From contig QCCL01000004.1 of the NCBI GenBank assembly GCA_003281255.1, positions 1-64,000 on the forward strand: a DNA stretch of 64,000 nucleotides. Reading direction: 5' to 3'. Made by a program: the position numbers and the translations under genes. This DNA comes from Prochlorococcus sp. AG-347-L02. GTDB lineage: Bacteria; Cyanobacteriota; Cyanobacteriia; PCC-6307; Cyanobiaceae. The notes under the pieces were generated by a model. That model was not told the DNA's origin. It searched no databases and saw nothing but the letters and a program-made list of their open reading frames with translations. This document shows positions 50,872 to 61,902 of this stretch, in pieces. Numbering within the stretch: the first letter of the stretch is position 1; every line of letters starts with the position of its first letter.

Positions 50872-52149
50872 GTGTTAGATCAAAAATTAATAAGAGAAAA
50901 TCCAACTTCAGTTGAAGAAAGTTTATCCCTAAGAGGAAAAGTTTTTAATATTTCCCAAATACAAGAATTAACTCTTCAAAAAAAAGAAATTGATATAGAA
51001 ATATCCAGTCTCCAATCTGAGAGCAAAAAGTTAAGTAAATTGATCGGTCAAGAAATCAACAAATCTAAAAACAATGATTCTCCAGAAGTAAATAATTTAA
51101 AGAAAAAAGGAAATGAATACAGAACCAAAATTTCAGAATTTGAAGAAAAAAAAAGAACCTTAGATAAAAATATACATAATGAAATTTGTAATTTACCAAA
51201 TTTACCTAGCAAAGATGCTCCTTTTGGAAAAGATGAAAGTCAAAATGTCCAAGTAAAAACTTGGGGAGATCCGTTATTTACAGAAAATGTTAAATCTCAT
51301 TGGGAGATAGGCGAAAGTCTTAATCTTTTTGATTCTGTCAAATCAACTAAAATTTCAAAAAGTCGCTTTATTACACTTATTGGTAATGGGGCCAGATTAG
51401 AGAGAGCATTAATAAATTTTATGCTCGACATGCATACTAGCAATGGTTATTTAGAGTTAATGCCTCCAGCTTTAGTGAATTCAGAAAGTCTTACCGGATC
51501 TGGTCAATTACCTAAATTTTCAAATGAAAGTTTTAAGTGTTCTAATGACGACCTCTGGCTTTCTCCTACTGCTGAAGTTCCACTAACTGCTTTTCATAGA
51601 AATGATATTATCGATTCCAAGCAATTACCTCTTAAGTATGTTGCATATAGCCCATGTTTTAGGAGAGAAGCTGGAAGTTATGGAAGGGATACAAAAGGTT
51701 TAATAAGACTTCATCAATTTAATAAAGTTGAACTATATTGGTTTTGTGATCCAAGTAAATCTATTGAAGCTCATAAGAGGATCACTTTAGATGCAGAAAG
51801 TATTTTAAAAAAGCTTAATCTACCTTACAGATTAGTTGATATTTGTACTGGCGACTTAGGTTTTTCTTCAAGCAGAACTTTTGATCTTGAAGTCTGGCTA
51901 CCAAGTAGCAAATGTTACAGGGAAATTTCAAGTTGTAGCAACTGTTTAGACTTTCAAGCCCGCAGATCATCAATAAGAGCAAAAATTGACAAAAAAAATA
52001 CATATTTGCACACCTTAAATGGAAGTGGGCTTGCGATTGGAAGAACTATGGCTGCTATTCTTGAGAATGGCCAACAAAAAGACGGGAGCGTAAAAATTCC
52101 AGATGCCCTAGTTCCATATTTTGGATCAAATATTTTAAAAACTTCTTAA
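50872..52149 (+). CDS. serS: seryl-tRNA synthetase
   Basis: N-terminal coiled coil; [53 protein letters not shown]. Confidence 0.97.
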   Translation: MLDQKLIRENPTSVEESLSLRGKVFNISQIQELTLQKKEIDIEISSLQSESKKLSKLIGQEINKSKNNDSPEVNNLKKKGNEYRTKISEFEEKKRTLDKNIHNEICNLPNLPSKDAPFGKDESQNVQVKTWGDPLFTENVKSHWEIGESLNLFDSVKSTKISKSRFITLIGNGARLERALINFMLDMHTSNGYLELMPPALVNSESLTGSGQLPKFSNESFKCSNDDLWLSPTAEVPLTAFHRNDIIDSKQLPLKYVAYSPCFRREAGSYGRDTKGLIRLHQFNKVELYWFCDPSKSIEAHKRITLDAESILKKLNLPYRLVDICTGDLGFSSSRTFDLEVWLPSSKCYREISSCSNCLDFQARRSSIRAKIDKKNTYLHTLNGSGLAIGRTMAAILENGQQKDGSVKIPDALVPYFGSNILKTS

Positions 52150-52158
52150 TATAATCAA

Positions 52159-53238
52159 ATGGATGTTTTAACCTCAATTACAGTTCTGGGATTTCTCATT
52201 TTTTTTCATGAGATGGGACATTTCCTTGCGGCAATTTTGCAAGGTATTTATGTTGATGGATTTTCAATTGGTTTTGGACCATCAATAATTCAGAAAAGAT
52301 ATAAAAACATAACCTACTCACTTAGAGCCTTTCCATTGGGTGGCTTTGTTTCCTTCCCTGATGAAGAAATAAATAATATTGATCCTAAAGATCCAAATCT
52401 TTTAAAGAATAGGCCAGTTATTCAAAGAGTAATTGTTATATCCGCTGGGGTATTTGCTAACTTAATTCTTGCCTATACTATCTTGATTATAAATGTAACT
52501 ACCATTGGAATTCCATTTGATCCTGAGCCTGGTATTTTGGTTTTGGCTACTCAGCCCGAGAAGGCTGCTTCTCTTGCTGGATTACAAGCAGGGGATAAAA
52601 TCTTAAAAATTGAAAGCAATACTTTGGGAGTTGGCGATCAAGCAATTTCTGCTTTGGTAAAAAAGATTCAAAATACATCAGAGATTCCAATTTCGATAAC
52701 AATTGATAGAGATGGAGTTTTGAAAGATTTAACTGTGGTCCCAAAAAACATAGAGGGGAAGGGTACAATAGGAGCCCAATTACAACCTAATATAAAAAAA
52801 GAAACTAAAAAGACAAAAAACATATTCGAACTTTTTAAATACACCAATAATGAGTTTTCATCACTTTTGGTAAAAACAATCCAAGGTTATAAAGGATTAA
52901 TTACAAATTTCTCCTCAACAGCTCAGCAATTAAGTGGCCCCGTCAAAATCGTTGAAATTGGCGCTCAACTATCACAACAAGGAGGAACTGGAATATTATT
53001 ATTTGCTGCACTAATTTCTATAAATTTAGCAGTTCTCAATTCTTTACCATTACCACTATTGGATGGGGGACAACTTGTTTTCACTTTGATTGAAGGTTTT
53101 AGAGGAAAACCAGTTCCAGTTAAGGTTCAAATGGTAGTTACTCAATCAAGTTTCTTTCTTTTAGTTGGGCTTAGTGTGCTACTTATAATTAGGGATACTA
53201 GTCAACTTTTAATAGTACAAAGATTATTAAACCAATAA
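52159..53238 (+). CDS. rseP: site-2 intramembrane metalloprotease RseP
   Basis: FLIFFHEMGHFLAA (HExxH), PDZ region, LNSLPLPLLDGGQLVF. Confidence 0.94.
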   Translation: MDVLTSITVLGFLIFFHEMGHFLAAILQGIYVDGFSIGFGPSIIQKRYKNITYSLRAFPLGGFVSFPDEEINNIDPKDPNLLKNRPVIQRVIVISAGVFANLILAYTILIINVTTIGIPFDPEPGILVLATQPEKAASLAGLQAGDKILKIESNTLGVGDQAISALVKKIQNTSEIPISITIDRDGVLKDLTVVPKNIEGKGTIGAQLQPNIKKETKKTKNIFELFKYTNNEFSSLLVKTIQGYKGLITNFSSTAQQLSGPVKIVEIGAQLSQQGGTGILLFAALISINLAVLNSLPLPLLDGGQLVFTLIEGFRGKPVPVKVQMVVTQSSFFLLVGLSVLLIIRDTSQLLIVQRLLNQ

Positions 53239-53301
53239 ATAAATTTTTAAAATTGTTATCCAACCTGTTAAAATAATAACCAGTTTAAAAAATTCTATTA
53301 A

Positions 53302-53604
53302 ATGGCTAAAAAGTCCATGATTGCTAGAGAAGTCAAACGCAAAAAGCTTGTACAAAAATATGCTGCAAAAAGAAAATCATTATTAGATGAATTCAATTCT
53401 GCGAAAGACCCAATGGAAAGATTAGAAATACATAGAAAAATACAGGGGTTACCTAGAAATTCTGCCCCAAATAGAGTTAGGAATAGATGTTGGGCAACTG
53501 GCAAACCAAGAGGAGTCTACAGAGACTTTGGTCTTTGCAGGAACCAGTTAAGACAAAGAGCTCATAATGGTGAGCTCCCTGGAGTGGTTAAATCAAGTTG
53601 GTAG
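53302..53604 (+). CDS. rpsN: 30S ribosomal protein S14
   Basis: [20 protein letters not shown]...[41 protein letters not shown]. Confidence 0.97.
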   Translation: MAKKSMIAREVKRKKLVQKYAAKRKSLLDEFNSAKDPMERLEIHRKIQGLPRNSAPNRVRNRCWATGKPRGVYRDFGLCRNQLRQRAHNGELPGVVKSSW

Positions 53605-53774
53605 TTCAAGTAAGTTTTTAGTACTTTATTTTGTACTGTAAAAATCATAACTGAAGAATTCTCAATTTATTTTTGAGACATTTTTAAAAATTTTTATAGC
53701 TTATTTAAATAATTCTCTCAATATGTACCTATAAAATGTAAGAATAAATTATGTATAGATTTATAATTTAAAAA

Positions 53775-55940
53775 GTGGAAGGACAAAATAAGTCGATCAC
53801 GTTTGACGGACGAGAGATACGACTAACTACAGGACTATATGCTCCTCAAGCAAATGGATCAGTAATGATTGAGTGCGGGGATACCTCACTATTAGTTACT
53901 GCAACAAAAACTACAAAAAAAGATACTTCTGACTTTCTACCTCTCATATGTGACTATGAGGAGAAACTATATGCTGCTGGAAGAATTCCTGGCGGTTTTA
54001 TGAGGAGAGAAGGTCGCCCGCCAGAAAGAGCTACTTTAATTGCACGATTGATTGACAGGCCAATGAGGCCACTTTTCCCTTCATGGATGCGAGATGAGAT
54101 ACAAATTGTTGCCTCTTGTCTTTCTCTAGACGAAAGAGTTCCTGCAGATGTTTTGGCTGTTACTGGGGCTTCAATAGCAACTTTGCTTGGAGAGATTCCA
54201 TTTTGTGGTCCAATGGCTGCGGTTAGAGTTGGTCTCATAGGAGATGATTTTATTTTAAATCCAAGTTATAGAGAGATAGAAAGAGGGGATTTAGACATTG
54301 TTGTTGCAGGTTCTCCTGAAGGCATTGTCATGATTGAAGCAGGTGCTAATCAGTTATCCGAGCAAGATACTATCGAGGCGATAGATTTTGGTTATGAAGC
54401 AGTAACTGAACTTATTAAATCGCAAGAAGATTTACTTAAAGACTTAGGAATAAAACAGATAAGGCCATCAGAGCCTGAAGAAGATCAAACATTGCCCTCT
54501 TATTTAGAGAAAAATTGCACAAAACCGATTGAGTTAGTGTTAAAGAAATTTGATCTTTCAAAGGAAGAGAGAGATCTTGAACTCGAAAAAATAAAAGTTG
54601 AAACTCAAGGTAAAATTGATTCTTTGAAAGATGACAACCAATTAAAAGTTCTTCTTTCAGATAATGATAAGTTATTAAGTCATGACTTTAAAAAATTAAC
54701 TAAAAAATTAATGAGGTCCCAAATCATTAATGATGGGAAAAGAGTTGACGGAAGAAATCTCGACGAAGTTAGAAAAATATCAGCTTCTGCAGGAATTCTT
54801 CCAAAAAGAGTTCATGGCTCTGCTCTATTTCAAAGGGGTTTAACCCAAGTTTTATCTACAACCACCTTAGGTACACCTAGTGATGCACAAGAAATGGATG
54901 ACCTGAATCCAAGCACTGAAAAAACTTATCTACATCACTACAATTTCCCTCCTTATTCAGTAGGAGAAACAAGACCAATGAGGACCCCTGGGAGGAGGGA
55001 AATTGGCCATGGGGCATTAGCAGAAAGAGCAATAATTCCAGTATTGCCAGGAAAAGAAACATTCCCTTATGTACTAAGGGTAGTTAGCGAAGTTTTAAGT
55101 TCCAACGGATCAACATCAATGGGTTCTGTATGTGGAAGCACGCTTTCATTATTAGATGCGGGAGTTCCTTTAAAAGCTCTCGTAAGTGGTACTGCCATGG
55201 GTTTAATCAAAGAAGGGAAAGAAGTGCGAATTCTTACAGATATTCAAGGCATTGAAGATTTTCTTGGAGACATGGACTTTAAAGTTGCAGGTACTGATAA
55301 GGGTATAACAGCTTTGCAAATGGATATGAAAATTACAGGTTTACCAGTTTCTATTATTTCTGATGCGATTAAAAAAGCTCGTCCTGCAAGAATACATATT
55401 TTAGAAAAGATGCAAGAAGCAATTGACAAGCCTCAGGAATCTCTTTCTCCACATGCTCCCCGATTATTAAGCTTTAGAATTGACCCTGAGCTTATAGGAA
55501 CTGTTATTGGACCAGGTGGAAGAACTATTAAAGGAATCACTGAAAGAACGAATACAAAAATAGATATAGAAGATGGTGGAATTGTCACTATTGCTTCTCA
55601 TGATGGAGCTGCTGCAGAAGAAGCTCAAAAGATAATAGAAGGATTAACGCGCAAGGTTCATGAAGGTGAGATCTTCTCTGGAGTTGTGACAAGAATAATA
55701 CCTATAGGTGCATTTGTAGAAATATTGCCTGGCAAAGAAGGGATGGTTCACATTTCTCAATTATCTGAAGCTAGGGTGGAGAGAGTAGAAGATGTAGTAA
55801 GACAAGGTGATGAAGTAACTGTAAGAGTTAGGGAGATTGATAGTAGAGGAAGAATTAATCTGACATTAAGAGGTGTAGGACAAAATAATGGAATGTCTTA
55901 TCCAGAACCAACCCCAACTCCAGTTGCTCCACTTAATTAA
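53775..55940 (+). CDS. pnp: polyribonucleotide nucleotidyltransferase
   Basis: [13 protein letters not shown]-type N-terminus, [39 protein letters not shown] (KH), S1 domain. Confidence 0.97.
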   Translation: MEGQNKSITFDGREIRLTTGLYAPQANGSVMIECGDTSLLVTATKTTKKDTSDFLPLICDYEEKLYAAGRIPGGFMRREGRPPERATLIARLIDRPMRPLFPSWMRDEIQIVASCLSLDERVPADVLAVTGASIATLLGEIPFCGPMAAVRVGLIGDDFILNPSYREIERGDLDIVVAGSPEGIVMIEAGANQLSEQDTIEAIDFGYEAVTELIKSQEDLLKDLGIKQIRPSEPEEDQTLPSYLEKNCTKPIELVLKKFDLSKEERDLELEKIKVETQGKIDSLKDDNQLKVLLSDNDKLLSHDFKKLTKKLMRSQIINDGKRVDGRNLDEVRKISASAGILPKRVHGSALFQRGLTQVLSTTTLGTPSDAQEMDDLNPSTEKTYLHHYNFPPYSVGETRPMRTPGRREIGHGALAERAIIPVLPGKETFPYVLRVVSEVLSSNGSTSMGSVCGSTLSLLDAGVPLKALVSGTAMGLIKEGKEVRILTDIQGIEDFLGDMDFKVAGTDKGITALQMDMKITGLPVSIISDAIKKARPARIHILEKMQEAIDKPQESLSPHAPRLLSFRIDPELIGTVIGPGGRTIKGITERTNTKIDIEDGGIVTIASHDGAAAEEAQKIIEGLTRKVHEGEIFSGVVTRIIPIGAFVEILPGKEGMVHISQLSEARVERVEDVVRQGDEVTVRVREIDSRGRINLTLRGVGQNNGMSYPEPTPTPVAPLN

Positions 55941-55943
55941 AAA

Positions 55944-56885
55944 TTAAAGAGGATAGATTTCGTTATCCTCAATAATTTTCTTTATTTCGATGCAAATACT
56001 TCCGTGAGTTTTCTTGTTATTTGTTGCAACTATAATGCCCCCTTGCTCGAAACCAGCTTTCCCATAGGTTAATTCTTTATTATCTAAATTTGTAATTTCT
56101 CCACCAGCTGCTTTCAAAATAGCCGCGGGGGCAGCAAAATCCCAATCTTTTGGGGAACTTTTTCCGGGTAAGCTTAAACATATATAAATATCACTCTCTC
56201 CTCTAATAATAGATGTGACTTTACAGCCAATACTTCCCATAATAATTACTTTTTTAAAGTCAATTTTCTGGATCAAATTTTTTAAAGTTGGATTTCTATG
56301 ATTTTTACTAGTTACTAAGACCATCTCTTTAAGATTTTTATTATGCGGTGGATTAAGTTTAATTAGTGATCCATCTCTTTTCTCACACCAAACTTTCTCA
56401 ACATTACTTATCCATAATTGATCCTTTTCGGGTATTAAAACAATTCCAATAAATGGTTTATTTTTATAATTCAATGCCAAGTGCAAAGCATAGTTACTTG
56501 TTCCTTGAATGAAATCTTTTGTTCCATCAAGAGGATCAAGAACCCACAACCAGTCCGCACTAGGATCATAATTTTCAGACTCTATCTTTACATTCTCTTC
56601 GCTCAATATTTCCCAATTAATATCCTTATATTTTTCATTAATTCTTTTAATTATTAAATTATTTACTGTTAAATCAGCTATTGTTACTGGATCTTCATTA
56701 TTGTTATTTTTTAGAATATCAGTTTTATGTTTTGGATCTTTTAGTATTTTAGAATAATAAAGTAAAACATCTGCAGCTTCCCAACTAAAGATTCTCAAAT
56801 CTTCAATAAGACTAGTAATTTCTACTCCCGATGGTAATTTAATCACTAAATGAATATTAAACTTACATCTTCTCATAAAAAACAA
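55944..56885 (-). CDS. cysQ: 3'(2'),5'-bisphosphate nucleotidase, CysQ-like
   Basis: DPVTIADLTVNNLIIKRI, WVLDPLDGTKDFIQGTSNYALHLAL, DWDFAAPAAILKAAGGEITNL. The true start may be downstream of the 36-bp overlap with rsmI. Confidence 0.9.
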   Translation of the reverse strand: MFFMRRCKFNIHLVIKLPSGVEITSLIEDLRIFSWEAADVLLYYSKILKDPKHKTDILKNNNNEDPVTIADLTVNNLIIKRINEKYKDINWEILSEENVKIESENYDPSADWLWVLDPLDGTKDFIQGTSNYALHLALNYKNKPFIGIVLIPEKDQLWISNVEKVWCEKRDGSLIKLNPPHNKNLKEMVLVTSKNHRNPTLKNLIQKIDFKKVIIMGSIGCKVTSIIRGESDIYICLSLPGKSSPKDWDFAAPAAILKAAGGEITNLDNKELTYGKAGFEQGGIIVATNNKKTHGSICIEIKKIIEDNEIYPL

Positions 56886-57716
56886 GAACCTGAAAGTGGT
56901 TGTTTATATATCGTTGGTACCCCTATTGGTAATTTAAGTGATCTTTCTTATAGAGCAATAAATGTTCTTAAAAATGTTTCTCAAATTGCTTGCGAAGATA
57001 CTAGACAAACAGCAAAAATAATGAGCAAGTATAATTTTAAAAATCATCTTATAAGTTTCAATAAAAATAACTCTTATCAGAAAATTCCGAGAATAATAAA
57101 AAACCTAAACGAAGGTCAATCATATGCTTTAGTGAGTGATGCTGGGATGCCTAGTATATGTGATCCCGGCGAGGACCTTATCAAAGAAGCTAGATCTAAA
57201 GGTTTGCCCGTAATCTGCATTCCAGGACCATGTGCTGCAATAACTGCACTTGTAACAAGTGGTCTTCCATCTTCTAAGTTTATATTTCAGGGTTTTCTTC
57301 CAAAAAAGCCTTCTGAAAGGAGAGAAAGATTGTTAGCTATCAGTAGATACGAGAATACTACAATAATTTTTGAATCCCCCCATCGTCTTAAAAAACTGCT
57401 TAACGAATTAAAAGAATATTGTGGGGGTGATAGAGAAATACGAGTTTCAAGAGAATTAACAAAAAGGTTTGAACAACATGTTGGGGATAATGTTTACGAA
57501 GTTATTGATTTTTTCAAGGAGAAAGAGGTTATTGGTGAAATCACAGTTGTAATTAATGGAATAAATAAATCCAATAATAATTTAGAGTTTGATAGCTTTG
57601 AAATAAAAAAAGACCTAAATGATTTAATTAAAGCCGGTTTAACCTTATCAGCAGCCTCCAAATATTTAGCAAAAAAAAATAATCTCCCAAAAAGCATGAT
57701 ATATAATTTGCATTAA
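56850..57716 (+). CDS. rsmI: 16S rRNA 2'-O-methyltransferase RsmI
   Basis: GCLYIVGTPIGNLSDLSYRAINVLKNVSQIACEDTRQTAKI, ALVSDAGMPSICDPGEDLI. Confidence 0.96.
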   Translation: MNIKLTSSHKKQEPESGCLYIVGTPIGNLSDLSYRAINVLKNVSQIACEDTRQTAKIMSKYNFKNHLISFNKNNSYQKIPRIIKNLNEGQSYALVSDAGMPSICDPGEDLIKEARSKGLPVICIPGPCAAITALVTSGLPSSKFIFQGFLPKKPSERRERLLAISRYENTTIIFESPHRLKKLLNELKEYCGGDREIRVSRELTKRFEQHVGDNVYEVIDFFKEKEVIGEITVVINGINKSNNNLEFDSFEIKKDLNDLIKAGLTLSAASKYLAKKNNLPKSMIYNLH

Positions 57717-57741
57717 AATTTAATTAAATAACTTTTAAAAA

Positions 57742-57966
57742 ATGTTTCGCCCTTTAAAAAAAATATTTTTAACAATTTCATTTAATATTTCTTTATTTTT
57801 GATGTTAATGATTGGGATTCAAAATAGTTCAAATACTAAAAAAGTAAATTTAATTTTAAGCGAAACAATTTCATTACCAATAAGTTTCATAATTGGAGTA
57901 AGTTTCATAAGTGGTTCATTAACAGGCAGCCTCATAACAACAAATTTTATAAACCAAAAACAATAA
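57742..57966 (+). CDS. small two-TM membrane protein
   Basis: 74-aa ORF with two hydrophobic segments. Confidence 0.65.
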   Translation: MFRPLKKIFLTISFNISLFLMLMIGIQNSSNTKKVNLILSETISLPISFIIGVSFISGSLTGSLITTNFINQKQ

Positions 57967-57970
57967 AATT

Positions 57971-58654
57971 TTACAGTGCTATTAATTTGTCACCACTTAC
58001 AATTCTTGAAATACCTCTAGAAACTAAAATTGGAGCAACGATCTTAAATACATCTGTATTTGGCACTTTTATCACTTTTTGGTCTTTACTACAAAATCTT
58101 TTTGCATTTTTAAGGTCATCAAAAATTTGAATTGTTTTTCTATTTAATTCATTCAGTGAAAGAAATTGCCATTCTGCATAATCTTTTAGGGGTTTAGTTT
58201 CCAATTCAATTTTTTTATCTACAATCATATAAACAACTTTAGGGAAATCTATCTCTGTTATGGGAACTGAAGATAATTCAGGTCGAGATGAATTATCCAT
58301 CTCATAATCTACTGGAGCAATTTCAATAAATGACTCTAATGGAACAAAATCTAATACTTTTCTATTTTTTTCAGAATTTTTTAAATCTATAAGATCTTTC
58401 TGAAAAACTTCATCATCAGTTTTTTTATCTAGCAGACTATTATTATATTTTTTTTTACCTATATTTTTTTCTTTTGAAGATTTAATTTTTTGGATTAATT
58501 CTACATATTTTGTGTCTCCAAGATTTTTTTTCAAATTTCTTGTTATTGTTGATTTCGTACAATCGAATTCTTTTGATAAAACATCAATAGATTTACCAGA
58601 TTTAAAATTTTCTACTAATTCTTTTTTTTGTTCTTCGGAAAGTCTTTTTGTCAA
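57971..58654 (-). CDS. helix-turn-helix N-terminal domain protein, conserved hypothetical
   Basis: LSEEQKKELVENFKSGKSIDVLSKEFDCTKSTITRNLKKNL (HTH) plus uncharacterised C-terminal domain. Confidence 0.75.
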   Translation of the reverse strand: MTKRLSEEQKKELVENFKSGKSIDVLSKEFDCTKSTITRNLKKNLGDTKYVELIQKIKSSKEKNIGKKKYNNSLLDKKTDDEVFQKDLIDLKNSEKNRKVLDFVPLESFIEIAPVDYEMDNSSRPELSSVPITEIDFPKVVYMIVDKKIELETKPLKDYAEWQFLSLNELNRKTIQIFDDLKNAKRFCSKDQKVIKVPNTDVFKIVAPILVSRGISRIVSGDKLIAL

Positions 58655-58803
58655 AATTTGATTTTAATAACATTAATATCCTAAGAAAATTTATAAAAAA
58701 AATAAAGTCTCAAAGATATTTAGTAATTTAGGATAAAAAACTTTTTCATAATTTATGTATTTTAAGCTTTATATTTTTATCATATAAAGGTAATGAAATT
58801 TGA

Positions 58804-59583
58804 TTGATTAAATTTTTATTAGTTCAAATTTTACAAGAAAAAAATTTTCTTATGAATTGCTTTTTACCAAAATCTTTTAAATTTAAGCAGGCAAAAGATC
58901 TTATTAGAATCGGGAAAGATAACGATGGTGGATATTTGATTTCTAAAAAGGATTTATTAAAATCAGATTTTTTACTAAGTCTAGGAATTTACGACGACTG
59001 GTCGTTCGAAAACGATTTTATAAAGAAAAATAAAGTACCTTTGCATGCTTATGATGCCTCATTAACTTACAAATTTTTAATAAAATTAAAGATTTCTATA
59101 ATAGATAAATTAAAAAAAATTTTTTCTTACAAAAATTTTTTCAAGGGTAATAACATCCATTTTAGAAAATTCATTGGTATAAATAACAATAAAGAAGGTT
59201 TCTGCACATTATCTTCTATTTTAAAAGAGTTAGAATTTAAAGCAATATTTTTAAAAATAGATATTGAAGGATCTGAGTATAGAATTTTGGATAGTATTAT
59301 TTCCAATCATCAAAAGCTAAGTGGATTAGTAATAGAATTTCATGATTGTGATATTAACCTTTCAAAAATAGAGTGGTTTATAAAAAACTTTAATTTAAAA
59401 TTAGTTCATATTCATGCTAATAATCATGGTTTGTTTGATTTAGACAAAAAAATACCTCTCGTTTTAGAACTTACTTTTAGTCAATATTGTGAATTTAATG
59501 ATCAATTAGATCTTCCTCATCCATTGGACATGAGGAATGATAATAATAGAGAAGAAATAAATTTAGAATTCTTAAAATCATAA
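58804..59583 (+). CDS. FkbM-family methyltransferase-like protein
   Basis: RIGKDNDGGYLISKKDLLKSDFLLSLGIYDDWSFENDF, AIFLKIDIEGSEYRILDSI; 5' start uncertain. Confidence 0.8.
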   Translation: MIKFLLVQILQEKNFLMNCFLPKSFKFKQAKDLIRIGKDNDGGYLISKKDLLKSDFLLSLGIYDDWSFENDFIKKNKVPLHAYDASLTYKFLIKLKISIIDKLKKIFSYKNFFKGNNIHFRKFIGINNNKEGFCTLSSILKELEFKAIFLKIDIEGSEYRILDSIISNHQKLSGLVIEFHDCDINLSKIEWFIKNFNLKLVHIHANNHGLFDLDKKIPLVLELTFSQYCEFNDQLDLPHPLDMRNDNNREEINLEFLKS

Positions 59584-59754
59584 TGTCAACTAGTTACTCC
59601 AATTAAAAATTAATTTTAAAATTTACTTGTTGAGTTTACAGGACTGTTTTAATATAGTTAGGTCATTACGGTTTTGTTTTTAAAAAACTTTCAAAATAAG
59701 GAGACATTTAATCTCTGCGCTCTTTTCTGCGACATTTAAGCCGAAAGACCTTAA

Positions 59755-59828
<74 letters not shown>

Positions 59829-59913
59829 TACTCAAACTATATTCATTCTTGAGATTACAGAGTTACCGAGAACATGGATTGCTTACTCTAAAAAATAAGA
59901 ATAAGTTTAATTA

Positions 59914-59997
59914 ATGCTATTCTGCGAACGCGAATTCCAAACGGTGACTAATTGGAGACCAAATTTGCAAACACTTAAAAAACTTATGTCGCACTAA
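59914..59997 (+). CDS. micro-ORF, 27 aa (MLFCEREFQTVTNWRPNLQTLKKLMSH)
   Basis: ATG..TAA ORF of non-biased composition in the tRNA-Arg downstream gap. Confidence 0.3.
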   Translation: MLFCEREFQTVTNWRPNLQTLKKLMSH

Positions 59998-60061
59998 ATA
60001 TGCAATTAATAAAGTGTCTTAATCAAAATTTTTATACTTTTGTACATGTCATTATTAAAAA

Positions 60062-61894
60062 ATGTTTAAAAGTAAAACATTAGATCATTTAAATATAATT
60101 TTTTCTTTCCTTCCAAAAGCAAGAAAAAAACAATTTTTTTCTCTTGTGCCTCTTGCTATTTTTGCAGGAACTTCTGAAGTGATTGTATTAGGAATACTGG
60201 CAAGACTTTTTAGCTTTATTGTAGGAGAACCAAGGAAATCATTACCATTAAATGATTTTTTTAATTTTGATCCAAAATATAAACTTCTTACTTTAATTAT
60301 CATTTTTGTATTAAGTAATTGGTTTGCTTCATTCATTAAACTTTATCTTCGTGCGAAACAACTCAAACTAAAGGCAACCATTTGGAGAGATTTATCAGAG
60401 CTTGCCTTAAAAAAATTACTTTCACAAAAATATGAATTTTTTATTTCTAATGACAGAAATGAATTTTCTGCATCAATTTTAGTAAATATTACTCGTGTAG
60501 CAGATATCGTAGTCCTTCCAGTACTACAAACGATAAGTGGAGCATTTGTAATCATTTTTATATCTTGCGCAATCCTTCTCATAGCGAAATCAACAGCACT
60601 TTATCTAGTTTTAGGATTATTATTGGGTTATTTAGTGATTTCGCTAACTATTATTCCTTACTTAAGAATCGCAAATAAAAAAAGATTTGATTTAGAAATT
60701 CAGTCAAATAATGCACTTCAGGAATCTCTAAAATCTATAGTAGACGTCAAATTAACTAATTCAGAAATTTTTTTCTTTGAAAATTACAAACTTTTAGTAA
60801 GAAAAGCCATACCTTTTATTTGGAGAGGAGAAACATTACCCGAAATCCCAAGGGCATTAGTGGAGCCTTTTGGAATTACGCTTATATTTTTTATTGGAAT
60901 CGTTCCACTATTATTAACTTCTGAAATAGAGAAAATATCAAGTGTAATCCCTTTTTTAGCCACAATTGCTGCTGCATCTTTAAAATTAACACCTCCACTT
61001 CAAGATACGTTTAGAGGCTATAACTCCATAAGAGGAGGACTTCCTGACTTGGAAGCAACAACTAAACTAATAACTTCAACGAAGGAATTTAAAGAGGATA
61101 TAAAATTTACCACTAAGTCAACTTTTAAAAACAGTGATTTTAAATTTCCATCTAACACTATTGCATTAAATAATGTTTACTATAAGTACCCTAATTCGAG
61201 TTCATATGTAATTAATAATTTATCACTTAAGATAAAAACTGGTTCTAGGATTGCATTTGTTGGATCAACTGGGAGTGGGAAGACCACAACGGCAAACCTA
61301 ATATTACAACTTTTATTGCCTCAAAAAGGTAATTTACTATTAGATAATAAGTTATTGCTTAAAGAAGATGTAAAAAAATGGCAATATAATTGCGCCTATG
61401 TTCCTCAAACTTTTTACTTAAATAATTCTACAATTTTAGAGAATATTGCTTTCGCTTCCGATGTAAATGAAGTTAATTTAGATGCAGTATGGGAATCTTT
61501 AGAGTCAGCAAAATTAACAGAATTTGTTAAAAACATGCCTAAAAGTATCTACACCAATATCAGGGAAAATGGTCTAAAACTATCAGGAGGGCAAAGGCAG
61601 AGATTAGCTATAGCAAGAGCTTTCTATCGAAATTCTAAATTATTAGTTTTAGATGAAGCCACTAGTGCTCTTGATAATAAAACAGAATCAGAAGTTATGA
61701 GTTCAATTGATCTTGTAAGTAATAACTGCACTTTAATAATAATTGCCCATAGATTAAGTACCGTTATGAATGCCGATATGATTTATGAATTCAATAATGG
61801 TCAAATAATACATTCAGGAACATTTAAAGAATTATGTATTAAATCAGATAGTTTCAAAGACCTAAAAGAGTTAGAGAAAAAAATATTGCAATAA
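60062..61894 (+). CDS. ABC transporter, fused permease/ATPase (polysaccharide/lipid exporter, MsbA/PglK-like)
   Basis: N-terminal TM domain; GSTGSGKTTTANLILQLL, LSGGQRQRLAIARAFYRNSKLLVLDEATSALD, IIAHRLST. Confidence 0.94.
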   Translation: MFKSKTLDHLNIIFSFLPKARKKQFFSLVPLAIFAGTSEVIVLGILARLFSFIVGEPRKSLPLNDFFNFDPKYKLLTLIIIFVLSNWFASFIKLYLRAKQLKLKATIWRDLSELALKKLLSQKYEFFISNDRNEFSASILVNITRVADIVVLPVLQTISGAFVIIFISCAILLIAKSTALYLVLGLLLGYLVISLTIIPYLRIANKKRFDLEIQSNNALQESLKSIVDVKLTNSEIFFFENYKLLVRKAIPFIWRGETLPEIPRALVEPFGITLIFFIGIVPLLLTSEIEKISSVIPFLATIAAASLKLTPPLQDTFRGYNSIRGGLPDLEATTKLITSTKEFKEDIKFTTKSTFKNSDFKFPSNTIALNNVYYKYPNSSSYVINNLSLKIKTGSRIAFVGSTGSGKTTTANLILQLLLPQKGNLLLDNKLLLKEDVKKWQYNCAYVPQTFYLNNSTILENIAFASDVNEVNLDAVWESLESAKLTEFVKNMPKSIYTNIRENGLKLSGGQRQRLAIARAFYRNSKLLVLDEATSALDNKTESEVMSSIDLVSNNCTLIIIAHRLSTVMNADMIYEFNNGQIIHSGTFKELCIKSDSFKDLKELEKKILQ

Positions 61895-61902
61895 AAAATA
61901 CT

